Shown here piece by piece: positions 1 through 7,645 of a DNA stretch of 29,451 bases; the stretch's first letter is position 1; each line of letters begins with the position of its first letter. The notes under the pieces were generated by a model. It saw only the letters and a list, made by a program, of their open reading frames with translations, did not search any database and was not told the DNA's origin. A program made the translations under genes and the position numbers. The stretch comes from JBKPFU01 sp046728975. Its GTDB lineage: Bacteria > Actinomycetota > Thermoleophilia > Gaiellales > Gaiellaceae. The DNA is taken from assembly GCA_046728975.1 (NCBI GenBank), contig JBKPFU010000203.1, positions 1 to 29,451 of the forward strand, given 5' to 3'.

Positions 1-2
1 GC

Positions 3-404
3 TCATGGGGAGACGATCTCCGCCAGCACGCCGTGCGCCGAGTCCGGATGGACGAACGCGACCTCGAGCCCGAACAACCCCTTCCGCGGCTCGGAGTCGA
101 TCAGCTCGGCGCCTTGACCTGCGAGGTGGTCGAGCGCCTCCTGCACGTCGGGAACCTCATACGCAACGTGGTGCATGCCCGGCCCCCGCTTCGTCAGGAA
201 CTTCCCGACCGGAGTCTCCTCGCCGAGTGAGGCGAGCAGCTCGACCCGTCCCTCTCCGACGCGCATGGAGACGGCCTCCACCCCCTGATCGTCCAGCGTC
301 TCGCGGCGCTCGCGCCGCGCACCGAACAGCCGTTCATATGTCGACACAGCTTCGTCGAGGTCTTCGACCGCGACCCCGAGGTGGTGGATCCCCCGCGGCT
401 CCAT
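3..404 (-). CDS. mce: methylmalonyl-CoA epimerase (VOC fold)
   Basis: 133 aa, close to the usual family length. It should interconvert (S)- and (R)-methylmalonyl-CoA between propionyl-CoA carboxylase and methylmalonyl-CoA mutase in the cytoplasm. The sequence matches the family along its length: IHHLGVAVEDL at 6-16 with a metal-ligand His, GMHHVAYEV at 76-84 with the second His, the KFLTKRGPG segment before it, and FVHPDSAHGVLAEIV near the end, where Glu129 is the expected third ligand. It is the last gene of a minus-strand run, 11 bases after the FtsH-like stop. The ATG at 404 gives a start just ahead of the conserved beta strand. No mutase or carboxylase gene is visible here, so the pathway role rests on the family alone. 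Confidence 0.93.
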   Translation of the reverse strand: MEPRGIHHLGVAVEDLDEAVSTYERLFGARRERRETLDDQGVEAVSMRVGEGRVELLASLGEETPVGKFLTKRGPGMHHVAYEVPDVQEALDHLAGQGAELIDSEPRKGLFGLEVAFVHPDSAHGVLAEIVSP

Positions 405-415
405 CGCCGCGGATG

Positions 416-1945
416 CTAGCTCGCGGCCTCGTCCCCGGGCAGCGCGACGACCCTGACCGTTCCGACCGTCTCGGACGACTGCGACTCCGGCTGGACGTCC
501 GACAGCATCGCCTTGAGCTCGTCCGCCGAGAGCGTCTCCTTCTCGAGCAGCGCCTGCGCGATGCGGTCGAGCGCGACGCGATGCCTCTCGAGCAGCCGCA
601 GCGCGTCGTTGAATGCGTCGTCGGTCAGCCGCGCCTGTTCCTGGTCGCGCAGCTTCTTCGTCTCCTCGGACAGGGCGTAGTTGTCGGCCCGCATCGTCCG
701 CGACGAGACCACATCCGACATCCCGTACTCGAACACCATCGCGCGTGCCAGCTCCGTTGCGCGCTCGAGGTCGTTCGCTGCGCCGTTGGTCACGCGGCCG
801 AAGACGATGTGCTCGGCGGCGCGGCCTGCGAGGTAGACGGTCATCAGGTCGCAAAGCTCTTCCTTCGTGTGGAGGTAGCGATCCTCGGCCGGCAGGTTGA
901 AGGTGTAGCCGAGCGCCTGTCCACGCGAGACGATGGTGACCTTGTGCACCGGGAAGGCGTCTCCCACGAGGTGCGACATCAGCGCATGACCGCCCTCGTG
1001 GTAGGCGAGGATCCGCTTCTCCTTCTCCGAGACGACTCGGCGCTGCTGCAGCCCGCCGACCACCCGCTCCATCGCGCCCTCGAAATGGGCCTGGTGGATG
1101 AACTGCTGACTTTCGCGGCCGGCGAAGATCGCAGCCTCGTTCGCGATGTTTGCGAGATCGGCGCCGGTCAGGCCCGACGTCGTGCGCGCGACCTGTGCGA
1201 GATCGACATCTGCGGCGAGCGGCTTGCCCCGCGTGTGCACGGCGAGGATTGCCTCGCGCCCTGCCAGGTCGGGCGGGGCGACGAGGATCTGCCGGTCGAA
1301 CCGGCCCGGCCGGAGCAGGGCGGGATCGAGATCCTGGAGGCGGTTCGAGGCGCCCATGACGACGATCTGGTCGCGCGTGTCGAACCCGTCGAGCTCGACC
1401 AGCAGCTGGTTCAGCGTCTGGTCCTGCTCGCGGTTGAACCCGTGACCGGTGCGAGCGGCGCCGACGGCGTCGAGCTCGTCGATGAAGACGATCGCCGGTG
1501 CGTTCTTGCGCGCGGTCTCGAACAGCTTGCGGATGCGCGCGGCGCCGAGGCCGGCGAACATCTCGACGAACGCCGACGCGCTCTGCGAGTAGAAGCTGGC
1601 GCCCGATTCGTGCGCGACCGCCTTCGCGAGCAGCGTCTTGCCGGTTCCCGGCGACCCGTACAGGAGGATCCCCTTCGGGACACGCGCGCCGAGCCGAGCG
1701 AACCGCTCGGGATGCCGCAGGAAGTCGACCACCTCGCGGAGCTCCTCCTTCGCCTCTTCGAGGCCGGCGACGTCGCCCCAGGTAACCGAAGAGCGCGACG
1801 CCGGTTCGACGTGCGTCGGCTTCACGCGCGGCATCAGCTGCAGCGTGCGCCACAGCAGGTAGCAGATCAGCCCGAAGAAGACGAGCGGCAGCCACGTGAG
1901 CGTGGCTATCCCAATCTCATGCAGGAGCGACCCAAAATCCGGCAT
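416..1945 (-). CDS. ftsH: short FtsH-like membrane AAA+ zinc protease
   Basis: 509 aa, against about 610-650 for typical FtsH. Visible elements are one hydrophobic N-terminal segment (about 12-34), Walker A GSPGTGKT at 97-104, Walker B IVFIDE at 152-157, the second region of homology with two arginines (LRPGRFDRQ, 211-219), the zinc motif HEGGH at 316-320, and the third zinc ligand Asp392 in NDLERATELA. The second membrane helix and periplasmic domain of classical FtsH are absent, and the pore motif F-V-G is F-A-G (130-132). It probably acts as an ATP-driven processive protease anchored by one helix with the catalytic part in the cytoplasm. The start at 1945 places the ATG 32 bases after the methyltransferase stop; a GTG one codon upstream is an alternative. 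A housekeeping full-length FtsH may exist elsewhere in the genome. Confidence 0.92.
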   Translation of the reverse strand: MPDFGSLLHEIGIATLTWLPLVFFGLICYLLWRTLQLMPRVKPTHVEPASRSSVTWGDVAGLEEAKEELREVVDFLRHPERFARLGARVPKGILLYGSPGTGKTLLAKAVAHESGASFYSQSASAFVEMFAGLGAARIRKLFETARKNAPAIVFIDELDAVGAARTGHGFNREQDQTLNQLLVELDGFDTRDQIVVMGASNRLQDLDPALLRPGRFDRQILVAPPDLAGREAILAVHTRGKPLAADVDLAQVARTTSGLTGADLANIANEAAIFAGRESQQFIHQAHFEGAMERVVGGLQQRRVVSEKEKRILAYHEGGHALMSHLVGDAFPVHKVTIVSRGQALGYTFNLPAEDRYLHTKEELCDLMTVYLAGRAAEHIVFGRVTNGAANDLERATELARAMVFEYGMSDVVSSRTMRADNYALSEETKKLRDQEQARLTDDAFNDALRLLERHRVALDRIAQALLEKETLSADELKAMLSDVQPESQSSETVGTVRVVALPGDEAAS

Positions 1946-1977
1946 CACCCGCTCATCGGCAGGCGAGCGCCGAACCG

Positions 1978-2532
1978 TTAGCGCTTTGCTGCCAGGATCG
2001 CGGCTGTGGTCGGCGTCGTCAGGATCTCCGTGCCGACAAGCTCCGAGTGGCGGAGCCAGAAGCCGCGGACCGGATCCGGTCCCGGGCGACCGGGCGTGAG
2101 GTCGTCCATGACCACGAGCCCGCCGGGCGCGAGCAGATCGACCACCTGCTGCCCGTCCCGCTCGGGGTTCTGCTTGCCGCCGCCGTCGTAGAAGAGGAGA
2201 TCGAAGGGCGCCTCGCGCGGCATCACGCGGTGCCAGTCGCCGTGGAGCACGCGCACGTTCTGCAGCCCCGCGAACAGGTGCGCGGCGGCCGCGGCGCGCT
2301 CCTCGTCGAACTCGACGGTGACCAAGGACGCGTCTTCGTCGAGCGCCGCGATCATCCACGCGGCCCCGAAGCCGGTGCCGGTTCCGATCTCGCCCACGCG
2401 GGTGCGTCCCGGCGTGAGCACGTGCAGGAGCCTGCCGACCTCGGGGATGCAGGAGCGCGTGAAGCCGAGCTCTCGCGCCAGCCCCTCCGCCCGCTCGATC
2501 AGCTCGTCCACGAGCCGATCTTGCCTAACCAT
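1978..2532 (-). CDS. O-methyltransferase family protein (SAM-dependent)
   Basis: 184 aa, a compact class I methyltransferase resembling the catechol/caffeoyl-CoA O-methyltransferase family. Motif I is VGEIGTGTGFGAAWM (about 46-60), followed by the acidic strand VTVEFDEE and the strand-4 segment FDLLFYDGGG. VVMDDL fits the acidic and metal-proximal segment of the family. The substrate cannot be read from sequence. It is the first gene of a minus-strand set with ftsH-like and mce. It is divergent from the cysteine hydrolase at 2554, with only 21 bases between the two ATGs, so its promoter must sit in or very near that gap. AGAGG lies 3 bases before the ATG and could be a weak ribosome binding site. 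Confidence 0.85.
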   Translation of the reverse strand: MVRQDRLVDELIERAEGLARELGFTRSCIPEVGRLLHVLTPGRTRVGEIGTGTGFGAAWMIAALDEDASLVTVEFDEERAAAAAHLFAGLQNVRVLHGDWHRVMPREAPFDLLFYDGGGKQNPERDGQQVVDLLAPGGLVVMDDLTPGRPGPDPVRGFWLRHSELVGTEILTTPTTAAILAAKR

Positions 2533-2539
2533 GCGCCTC

Positions 2540-2545
2540 TAGACT
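2540..2545 (+). promoter_or_regulatory. candidate -10 hexamer TAGACT, leaderless-type
   Basis: TAGACT matches the TAnnnT -10 pattern and ends 8 bases before the ATG at 2554, which would put the transcription start at or next to the start codon. On the other strand GAGTCT (2546 to 2541) ends 8 bases before the divergent ATG at 2532, a symmetric arrangement. No convincing -35 is seen. It is one instance of a pattern repeated across the window. Confidence 0.4.
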
Positions 2546-2553
2546 CCTCGACG

Positions 2554-3588
2554 ATGCTGCCGATCCCGAAGCACTACGACCCGACCCGAGTCGGTGAGCT
2601 GCGCCGGATCGCCTACGAGGCGCTTGCGCGCGGGGCGGAGGCTTGGGCGCGGGAGCACGAGCTCAGACCGGCGTCGGAGGACCGATTCCGCATCTGCCTG
2701 GTCGCCGTCGACGTCCAGAACACGTTCTGCCTGCCCGACTTCGAGCTGTTCGTTGCCGGGCGTTCCGGCACGGGCGCCGTCGACGACAACCGGCGTCTGT
2801 GCGAGTTCGTGTACCGAAACCTCGACGCGATCACGCAGGTCGTGCCCACGCTCGACACGCACCAGGCGATGCAGATCTTCCACGGGATCTTCCTCGTCGA
2901 CGAGGAGGGACATCATCCGTCGCCGTACACGCTCGTGTCGGCCGGCGACGTCGCAGACGGGAAATGGCGCGCGAACGCCGCGGTCGCAGAGAGCCTGAGG
3001 CTCGACCCCGGGTACGTACAGCGCCACGTGGTGCATTACGCCCGCACGCTCGAGCAGGGCGGCAAGTACGACCTGACGATCTGGCCGTACCACGGGATGC
3101 TCGGCAGCGTCGGCCACGCTCTGGTGCCGGCGGTCGAGGAGACGCTCTTCTTCCACACGGTCGCCCGCCTCTCGCAGCCCGACTTCGAGGTGAAGGGCCA
3201 GAACCCGCTGACGGAGCACTACTCCGTCCTCGGGCCCGAGGTCACGACCGGCCCGGACGGCGAGCAGATCGCCGAGAAGAACGCGACGCTCGTCAACACG
3301 TTGCTGGAGTTCGACGCAGTCGTGATCGCAGGCCAGGCGAAAAGCCACTGCGTCGCCTGGACGATCGCCGATCTCCTCGAGGCCCCCGGCGTGCGCGAGC
3401 GGCAGCTGGCGGAGCGCGCCTACCTGCTCGAGGACTGCACATCGCCGGTCGTCGTTCCGGGCGTCGTTGACTACACCGACGAGGCGGATGCGGCCTTCGC
3501 CCGCTTTGCCGAGGCCGGGGTGCACATCGTTCGCTCGACCGAGCCGATCGACTCTTGGCCCGGGATCGCGGCGTCGGCGCTCGCCTAG
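2554..3588 (+). CDS. isochorismatase-family cysteine hydrolase, probable nicotinamidase
   Basis: 344 aa. The core carries the catalytic Asp (VAVDVQNTF, Asp53), a metal-binding-like segment LDTHQAMQIFHG (Asp101, His103, His110) that resembles the D-x-H...H site of nicotinamidases, a lysine candidate at Lys171 (GGKYDLTIWPYHG), and the nucleophile Cys266 in AGQAKSHCVAW. It is much longer than PncA (about 200 aa), with an N-terminal extension and internal insertions. If it is a nicotinamidase it would hydrolyse nicotinamide to nicotinate, which the facing pncB (3759-4844) converts to nicotinate mononucleotide. That pairing is inference from context. A different amidase or hydrolase activity is possible. 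The ATG at 2554 sits directly behind a -10-like hexamer and no clear Shine-Dalgarno is visible. Confidence 0.83.
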   Translation: MLPIPKHYDPTRVGELRRIAYEALARGAEAWAREHELRPASEDRFRICLVAVDVQNTFCLPDFELFVAGRSGTGAVDDNRRLCEFVYRNLDAITQVVPTLDTHQAMQIFHGIFLVDEEGHHPSPYTLVSAGDVADGKWRANAAVAESLRLDPGYVQRHVVHYARTLEQGGKYDLTIWPYHGMLGSVGHALVPAVEETLFFHTVARLSQPDFEVKGQNPLTEHYSVLGPEVTTGPDGEQIAEKNATLVNTLLEFDAVVIAGQAKSHCVAWTIADLLEAPGVRERQLAERAYLLEDCTSPVVVPGVVDYTDEADAAFARFAEAGVHIVRSTEPIDSWPGIAASALA

Positions 3589-3702
3589 GGAGGGCTTGGC
3601 GGGATACCGCTCGTCGCCGGGGCGCGATGGGCGGTGCGTGGCAAGGACGCAGGAAGCGTCGTGTTACTAGGAGCCGTAGGCTGCGACCGAGGACACAAGC
3701 CT

Positions 3703-3719
3703 CGCGCCGTTCCGGCGCG
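3703..3719. terminator. GC hairpin between convergent genes
   Basis: Perfect 7-base arms CGCGCCG and CGGCGCG around a TTC loop. It lies in the 170-base gap between the stop of the cysteine hydrolase (3588) and the stop of pncB (3759). There is no U-tract on either side, so it is terminator-like rather than a canonical intrinsic terminator. I see no gene in the gap. Confidence 0.4.
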
Positions 3720-3758
3720 CTCCGGCGGCTCAGCGTTGTATTTCGCCAGGCCTCCGGG

Positions 3759-4844
3759 TCAGTCGACGAGCTCGAGCCGCTCGTTCGGGCGGAACCGGCG
3801 GCCGAACTTCGCCGACGGGCGCCCGTCGGTGAGGACGACGTCGGCCGTGAAGTCGTTGGAGCCGCGAATCAGCGACGACCCGACGCCGTAGGAGTCGACG
3901 GGGACGCCCTTCTCCTCGAACTCGCGGATCTTCTCGGCGGTGAAACCGCCGGAGGCGACGATCTTCAGCCGCTCGAAGCCGTCGCGGTCGAGCGCCTCGC
4001 GGACCTTCCACACCAGCCGCTCGTTGACGCCGATCGGCTTGAAATCACCCATCTCCTCGATGAGCGAGAGGTCGACGAGCGACTCCGACGTGTCCAGCCG
4101 CACGCCCCAGAGGCGCGGACCGAGCGCGCGGGCGACCTCGAGCGCGGTCTCGACCGAGTTGTTCTCGAAGTCGACGAGCACGACGACGTTCAGGTCCTCC
4201 GGAGCCCACTCGACGAACTTCGTCGCCGCGAGCACGGTGTTACCGCCGTACGACGAAATCAGCGAGTGGGGAACGGTGCCGACGCCCTTGCCGCCCCACC
4301 ACGACGCCTGCTCATCGGTGGTCACGCCGACCGGCGCGCCGACGACCTGACCTGCAATGTAGGCGGCATAGCCGTCGCCCGTCTGGACGCGGTGATGGTC
4401 GTGGCGCGCGGGCATGAAGATGATCGGCTTGCCCTTCGCCGCCTCGAGCACGCGGACGACGTTCGTCGTGATCAGCGTGCGCCGCGCCAGGACGCCGAGA
4501 TAGAGCGTCTCGAGACGCGCGAAGCTCGTGTAGTCGCCCTCGATCGTCATCACGGTCTCCCACGGCACGATCCGGTCGCCGTCGTAGAGGGCGTGAACCG
4601 TCAGGCCCTCCCAGTCCTCGGAGCAGAGCTTGAGGATCGCGATCGCCTCGTCCATCCCGCCCAGGTACGCGTACTTCTTCTGGAAGATCTGCATGACGAC
4701 GCGCGGACGGCGCCCGTCCTTGAGCAGCGCGTCGCGCGCGTGGTTGAAATACGCGTCCGTGTAGTAGCCGCCCCGCATCTTCTCGACGGGCAGTTCGAAG
4801 ACGTCGGGATCGAGGCGCTTACGCCGGGTCTTGACCTGCTGCAC
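3759..4844 (-). CDS. pncB: nicotinate phosphoribosyltransferase
   Basis: 361 aa, GTG start. It makes nicotinate mononucleotide from nicotinate and PRPP in the Preiss-Handler route to NAD. Family signatures include YYTDAYF near the N-terminus (about 27-33), GVGTVPHSLI (the GT-x-x-HS-I nicotinate motif), VRLDTSES, IVASGGF and DSYGVGSSLI, which together form the type II phosphoribosyltransferase barrel and its PRPP-binding strands. It is shorter than the E. coli enzyme and resembles the compact actinobacterial and archaeal form. It converges on the probable nicotinamidase upstream on the plus strand, so the two likely work in succession but are not co-transcribed. Upstream, 59 bases separate it from DUF1385, and I could not assign a promoter there. 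Confidence 0.93.
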   Translation of the reverse strand: MQQVKTRRKRLDPDVFELPVEKMRGGYYTDAYFNHARDALLKDGRRPRVVMQIFQKKYAYLGGMDEAIAILKLCSEDWEGLTVHALYDGDRIVPWETVMTIEGDYTSFARLETLYLGVLARRTLITTNVVRVLEAAKGKPIIFMPARHDHHRVQTGDGYAAYIAGQVVGAPVGVTTDEQASWWGGKGVGTVPHSLISSYGGNTVLAATKFVEWAPEDLNVVVLVDFENNSVETALEVARALGPRLWGVRLDTSESLVDLSLIEEMGDFKPIGVNERLVWKVREALDRDGFERLKIVASGGFTAEKIREFEEKGVPVDSYGVGSSLIRGSNDFTADVVLTDGRPSAKFGRRFRPNERLELVD

Positions 4845-4903
4845 GCTACGCGTCTGGTTTGGTTAGGACCGTCCGCGCCGCGCGTGGCCGTTGCGCGCAG
4901 CAG

Positions 4904-5695
4904 CTATCGATCGCGGGTCGCATTCTCTTCGCGCTCCAGACAAGCCTGAAGCGCGGCCTCGGCGACTTCAAGCTGCTCAGGCGTCGGCTCCGCTGTCGCC
5001 AGGCGGTGCTGGAGCTCGTGGCCGGGCTTCGCCAACGCCTTCGACACACGGTTGTCGGGGTTCCTCACCATCCAAGCGAAGATCTCCGTAGAGGCGGCGA
5101 GCGCTCCGAACGCAGCTGTGAGGCGCGCCAGCGGCCGCACCTCCGCAGGTGCCTTCGAAGCGAGCACGCCCCCAATCGCCGAGGTAGCGATCAGCGGACC
5201 GACCACGTGCGACCCGCAGCGCTCGTGCTCCTTCTCCCGCCGCTCGCCGTGCTCGTAGGTGCCGATCGAGATGTGCTCGGCCCCGTGGTAGGCGGCGAGC
5301 TCGGAGCCGCGTACGGCGTAGGCGGTCGGAACGAGCGAGAGCAGGCCCGCGGCGAGCTCCTGCGCGAGCGGGCTGATCCTCGCCGAGCCTTTGACGAGAC
5401 GGACGAGCGCGGCGCTCCCGAGCATCACCCCGACCACCGCAGGGCGCTCGAAGGGAAGCTTCGCTTCCGGCAGCTTCCGCTTCATGTCGGGGAGGACTGC
5501 GATCGCCTCGGCGAGGCGGGCCGGGCCACGAAGCAGCCTCTGCTCGACGTTGGCGGCGCGGAGGCGCTTGTACGCCGATGCGACCCGCACCTCGCCGTCA
5601 GAACTGCGAACGGCGCACGCCCAGCTGGTGGGGCCGTGCACGAGCACGCCGTTCACGAGCGCCATTCCGCCGAGCCGGATCTTCTCTTCAGACAT
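4904..5695 (-). CDS. DUF1385 (YqhQ-like) membrane protein
   Basis: 263 aa. It matches the DUF1385 family, described as predicted metal-dependent membrane proteins: IRLGGMALVNGVLVHGP at 6-22, AYHGAEHISIGTYE at 135-148, the HERCGSH motif around Cys160 and the closing PGHELQH at 224-230. Several hydrophobic stretches fit membrane helices (about 85-101, 110-128, 164-180, 190-210). The conserved His, Glu and Cys residues suggest a metal or redox site, but the function of the family is not established. The ATG at 5695 aligns the first family motif close to the N-terminus; the frame continues upstream without family-like sequence. It follows the cupin gene by 10 bases in the M20-cupin-DUF1385 set. 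Confidence 0.8.
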   Translation of the reverse strand: MSEEKIRLGGMALVNGVLVHGPTSWACAVRSSDGEVRVASAYKRLRAANVEQRLLRGPARLAEAIAVLPDMKRKLPEAKLPFERPAVVGVMLGSAALVRLVKGSARISPLAQELAAGLLSLVPTAYAVRGSELAAYHGAEHISIGTYEHGERREKEHERCGSHVVGPLIATSAIGGVLASKAPAEVRPLARLTAAFGALAASTEIFAWMVRNPDNRVSKALAKPGHELQHRLATAEPTPEQLEVAEAALQACLEREENATRDR

Positions 5696-5705
5696 CTCCG
5701 AGAGC

Positions 5706-6239
5706 CTAGCCTGCTGCGTCCAGCTGACCGCGATAGGGCGCCGTGGCCGGCCTGCCGAAGGGCGCATAGGCCTGCTGCGGGTCAGGGGTCTCCTCTTCCA
5801 CGCCTGCTCCGTATTTCAGCGCCACCTGCTCGACCGGGTAGACGATCTCCTCGTTGGCGCGGCTCCCGAGGGCGAGGATCGCGCACGGCCCGTCCCCGGC
5901 GCCGACGAGGACATGGTTGGTCCACGGAGGGCAGTGGACAAAGTCCCATGCGTTCAGCGGCCGCTCCTCTCCCTCGACGAGCAGCAAGCACTCGCCAAAG
6001 AGGACGAGAAAGTCCTCCTGGGCGTTCTCGCGGTGATACATGCACAACGGCTGACCCGGGTCGAGCACGCTGATGTTGACCCCGATCTCCTTGAACTTCG
6101 ACTCGCCCTCGAACGTCGTCCCCGAACCGAACTTCTCGTGCTCCAGCCACCGCGCTTGCTTCGCATTGACGACGAACCACCCTTCACCCTTCGGAACGAG
6201 GCCGTCATCCGTCCGATCCAATCGCGATTCGGGAACCAT
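5706..6239 (-). CDS. cupin-domain protein
   Basis: 177 aa with a single cupin barrel. Motif 1 is YHRENAQEDFLVLFGE (68-83) with probable metal ligands His69, Glu71 or Glu75. Motif 2 contains DFVHCPPWTNHVL (99-111) with His102 and His109. The C-terminal tail (about 140-177) is rich in Pro and Ala and looks extended. Cupins of this kind may be dioxygenases, isomerases or binding proteins; the substrate cannot be told. The ATG at 6239 lies 2 bases after the M20 peptidase stop, so the two are almost certainly translated from one message and may act on the same compound. Confidence 0.82.
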   Translation of the reverse strand: MVPESRLDRTDDGLVPKGEGWFVVNAKQARWLEHEKFGSGTTFEGESKFKEIGVNISVLDPGQPLCMYHRENAQEDFLVLFGECLLLVEGEERPLNAWDFVHCPPWTNHVLVGAGDGPCAILALGSRANEEIVYPVEQVALKYGAGVEEETPDPQQAYAPFGRPATAPYRGQLDAAG

Positions 6240-6241
6240 GC

Positions 6242-7540
6242 TCAACCTCCGATCTGCCGGGCGGCGTGGCGCAGGAAGCGCACGCCGAGCTCGAGGTCGT
6301 CGACCGGGATCCGCTCGTCCGCGGAGTGGATCAGGCGCGCCGCGAGCTCGGAGTCCATCGCCCGCATGGGGAAGAAGCCGTACGCGACCGTGCCGAACGC
6401 GTCGCGCACCCAATGGCTGTCGGTGAAGCCCGCGAGGCAAACCGGCGCGACCTCCGCCTCGGGCTCTTCCTCGGCGACGAAAGAGGCGATCGCGTCCCAG
6501 AGCGGCGTATCCAGGCGCGACCGGGTGCCGCCGTGCGCCTCTCTCCACTCGATCTCGTAGTCGCCTTCTCCGAGGGTGGTGCGAATCACCTTCTCCGCCT
6601 CCGGCTGCGTCTGGCCCGGGAGCAGCCGGCAATCGACGACCACCTCGCACGTTCCCGGAATGACGTTGCGGCGCTGAGATGCGCTGATCATCGTCGGCGA
6701 GAAGGTCAGCGAAAGGAGCGGCTCGACCATCTCGGCGGCGACCGGGTCGAGCTCGCGCGCAAGCGGCAGGACCTGCTCGGCCGGCACCTCCTGGCCCGCC
6801 ACCATTCGGACGAGGGCGTCGACCTCGGGGATCAGCTGCGGCTCGCCCCGGTACTCCGCCAGCCGCTCGATCAGCTTCGCCGCTTTGACGAGAGCGTTTT
6901 CGGCGATGTTCGGCATCGACGCGTGCCCGCTGCGCCCACGGACGTGGAGGCGGAACTCGCAGCTCACCTTCTCGGCGCTCGAGCAGAGATAGAACACTCG
7001 GCCGCCGAGCTCGACGCGGTCGCCGGCGCCCTCGTTCACCGCGTAGTCCGTGCGAACGGCCTCCGGGTGCGCCTCGCACAACCACTGCAGGCCGAAGTTC
7101 TCGCCGACCTCTTCGTCCGCAGCGGCGATGAAGACGAGGTCGCCCCGCGGCTCGAACCCCTCACGCGCCAGCGACGCGAGCGCGACCGCGCTCGCCGCCA
7201 CCTGGCCCTTCATGTCGAGCGCCCCACGTCCCCAGACCTCGTCGTCGCGGAGCTCGCCCGACCAGGGGTCGACCTGCCACTCGCCGGCGTCGGCGACAAC
7301 GGTGTCGGTATGCGAGAGCAGGGCCAGGCTCGGCCCGTCGCCCGCGCCGGGTAGGCGGGCGACCAGGTTCGCCCGCTCGGCCTGCTTGGCGTACAGCTCG
7401 CACGAGACACCGTTTTCCTCCAGGTAGCGCCGGAGGAGCTCGGCCACCCTTGACTCGTTCCCGGGCGGGTTGACGGTGTCGAGCCGGATCAGCTCCTGGA
7501 GCAGGCCCGTCGCCTCATCGCGTAGTGAGACCGTGGCCAT
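6242..7540 (-). CDS. M20-family zinc metallopeptidase/deacylase (ArgE/DapE type)
   Basis: 432 aa. The di-metal centre is recognisable: HTDT (His77, Asp79), GRGALDMKG (Asp109, bridging), ADEEVGE with catalytic Glu143 and ligand Glu144, the NEGAGD segment, and a distal His in the C-terminal IHSADERI. A dimerisation domain carries HVRGRSGHASMP. The family includes N-acyl amino acid deacylases, succinyl-diaminopimelate desuccinylases and dipeptidases; sequence alone does not choose among them. It heads a minus-strand unit with the cupin and DUF1385. The hexamer GAACAT ends 6 bases before the ATG, consistent with a leaderless message. Confidence 0.92.
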   Translation of the reverse strand: MATVSLRDEATGLLQELIRLDTVNPPGNESRVAELLRRYLEENGVSCELYAKQAERANLVARLPGAGDGPSLALLSHTDTVVADAGEWQVDPWSGELRDDEVWGRGALDMKGQVAASAVALASLAREGFEPRGDLVFIAAADEEVGENFGLQWLCEAHPEAVRTDYAVNEGAGDRVELGGRVFYLCSSAEKVSCEFRLHVRGRSGHASMPNIAENALVKAAKLIERLAEYRGEPQLIPEVDALVRMVAGQEVPAEQVLPLARELDPVAAEMVEPLLSLTFSPTMISASQRRNVIPGTCEVVVDCRLLPGQTQPEAEKVIRTTLGEGDYEIEWREAHGGTRSRLDTPLWDAIASFVAEEEPEAEVAPVCLAGFTDSHWVRDAFGTVAYGFFPMRAMDSELAARLIHSADERIPVDDLELGVRFLRHAARQIGG

Positions 7541-7546
7541 CAGTGG

Positions 7547-7552
7547 ATGTTC
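7547..7552 (-). promoter_or_regulatory. candidate -10 hexamer GAACAT for the M20 operon
   Basis: Read on the minus strand, GAACAT keeps A at position 2 and T at position 6 of the -10 consensus. It ends 6 bases before the M20 ATG at 7540, which would make the transcript leaderless. No clear -35 is seen. Moderate to low support by itself; it fits the repeated pattern. Confidence 0.33.
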
Positions 7553-7585
7553 ACAGTTCCAGCGTGTCGACCGGTCATTTCAGAC

Positions 7586-7610
7586 GGCCGCCGGGGGAAC
7601 CCCGTCGGCC
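7586..7610. terminator. GC-rich hairpin, second of a tandem pair
   Basis: Arms GGCCGCCGGGG and CCCCGTCGGCC around GAA, with one mismatch. It lies just beyond the hairpin at 7615-7638, after the end of the methyltransferase gene on the minus strand, and may reinforce termination before the M20 operon. No U-tract. Confidence 0.4.
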
Positions 7611-7614
7611 TGAA

Positions 7615-7638
7615 CGAGACACCGCAAGCGGCGTCTCG
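7615..7638 (-). terminator. 11-base-pair hairpin after the methyltransferase stop
   Basis: Arms of 11 bases (7615-7625 and 7628-7638) around a 2-base loop. The only non-Watson-Crick pair becomes a G-U wobble in minus-strand RNA but an A-C mismatch in plus-strand RNA, favouring function on the minus strand. It starts 7 bases after the methyltransferase stop. The following sequence has no long U-tract. Confidence 0.5.
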
Positions 7639-7645
7639 GCGGGAC

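Noticed and set aside
5..1981. Long plus-strand open frame opposite ftsH-like and mce
   Set aside because: A shadow produced by high GC; no domains, Arg-rich, while the minus strand carries full catalytic motifs. Similar long antisense frames (3555-4949, 16924-19158, 12719-13891) are rejected for the same reason.
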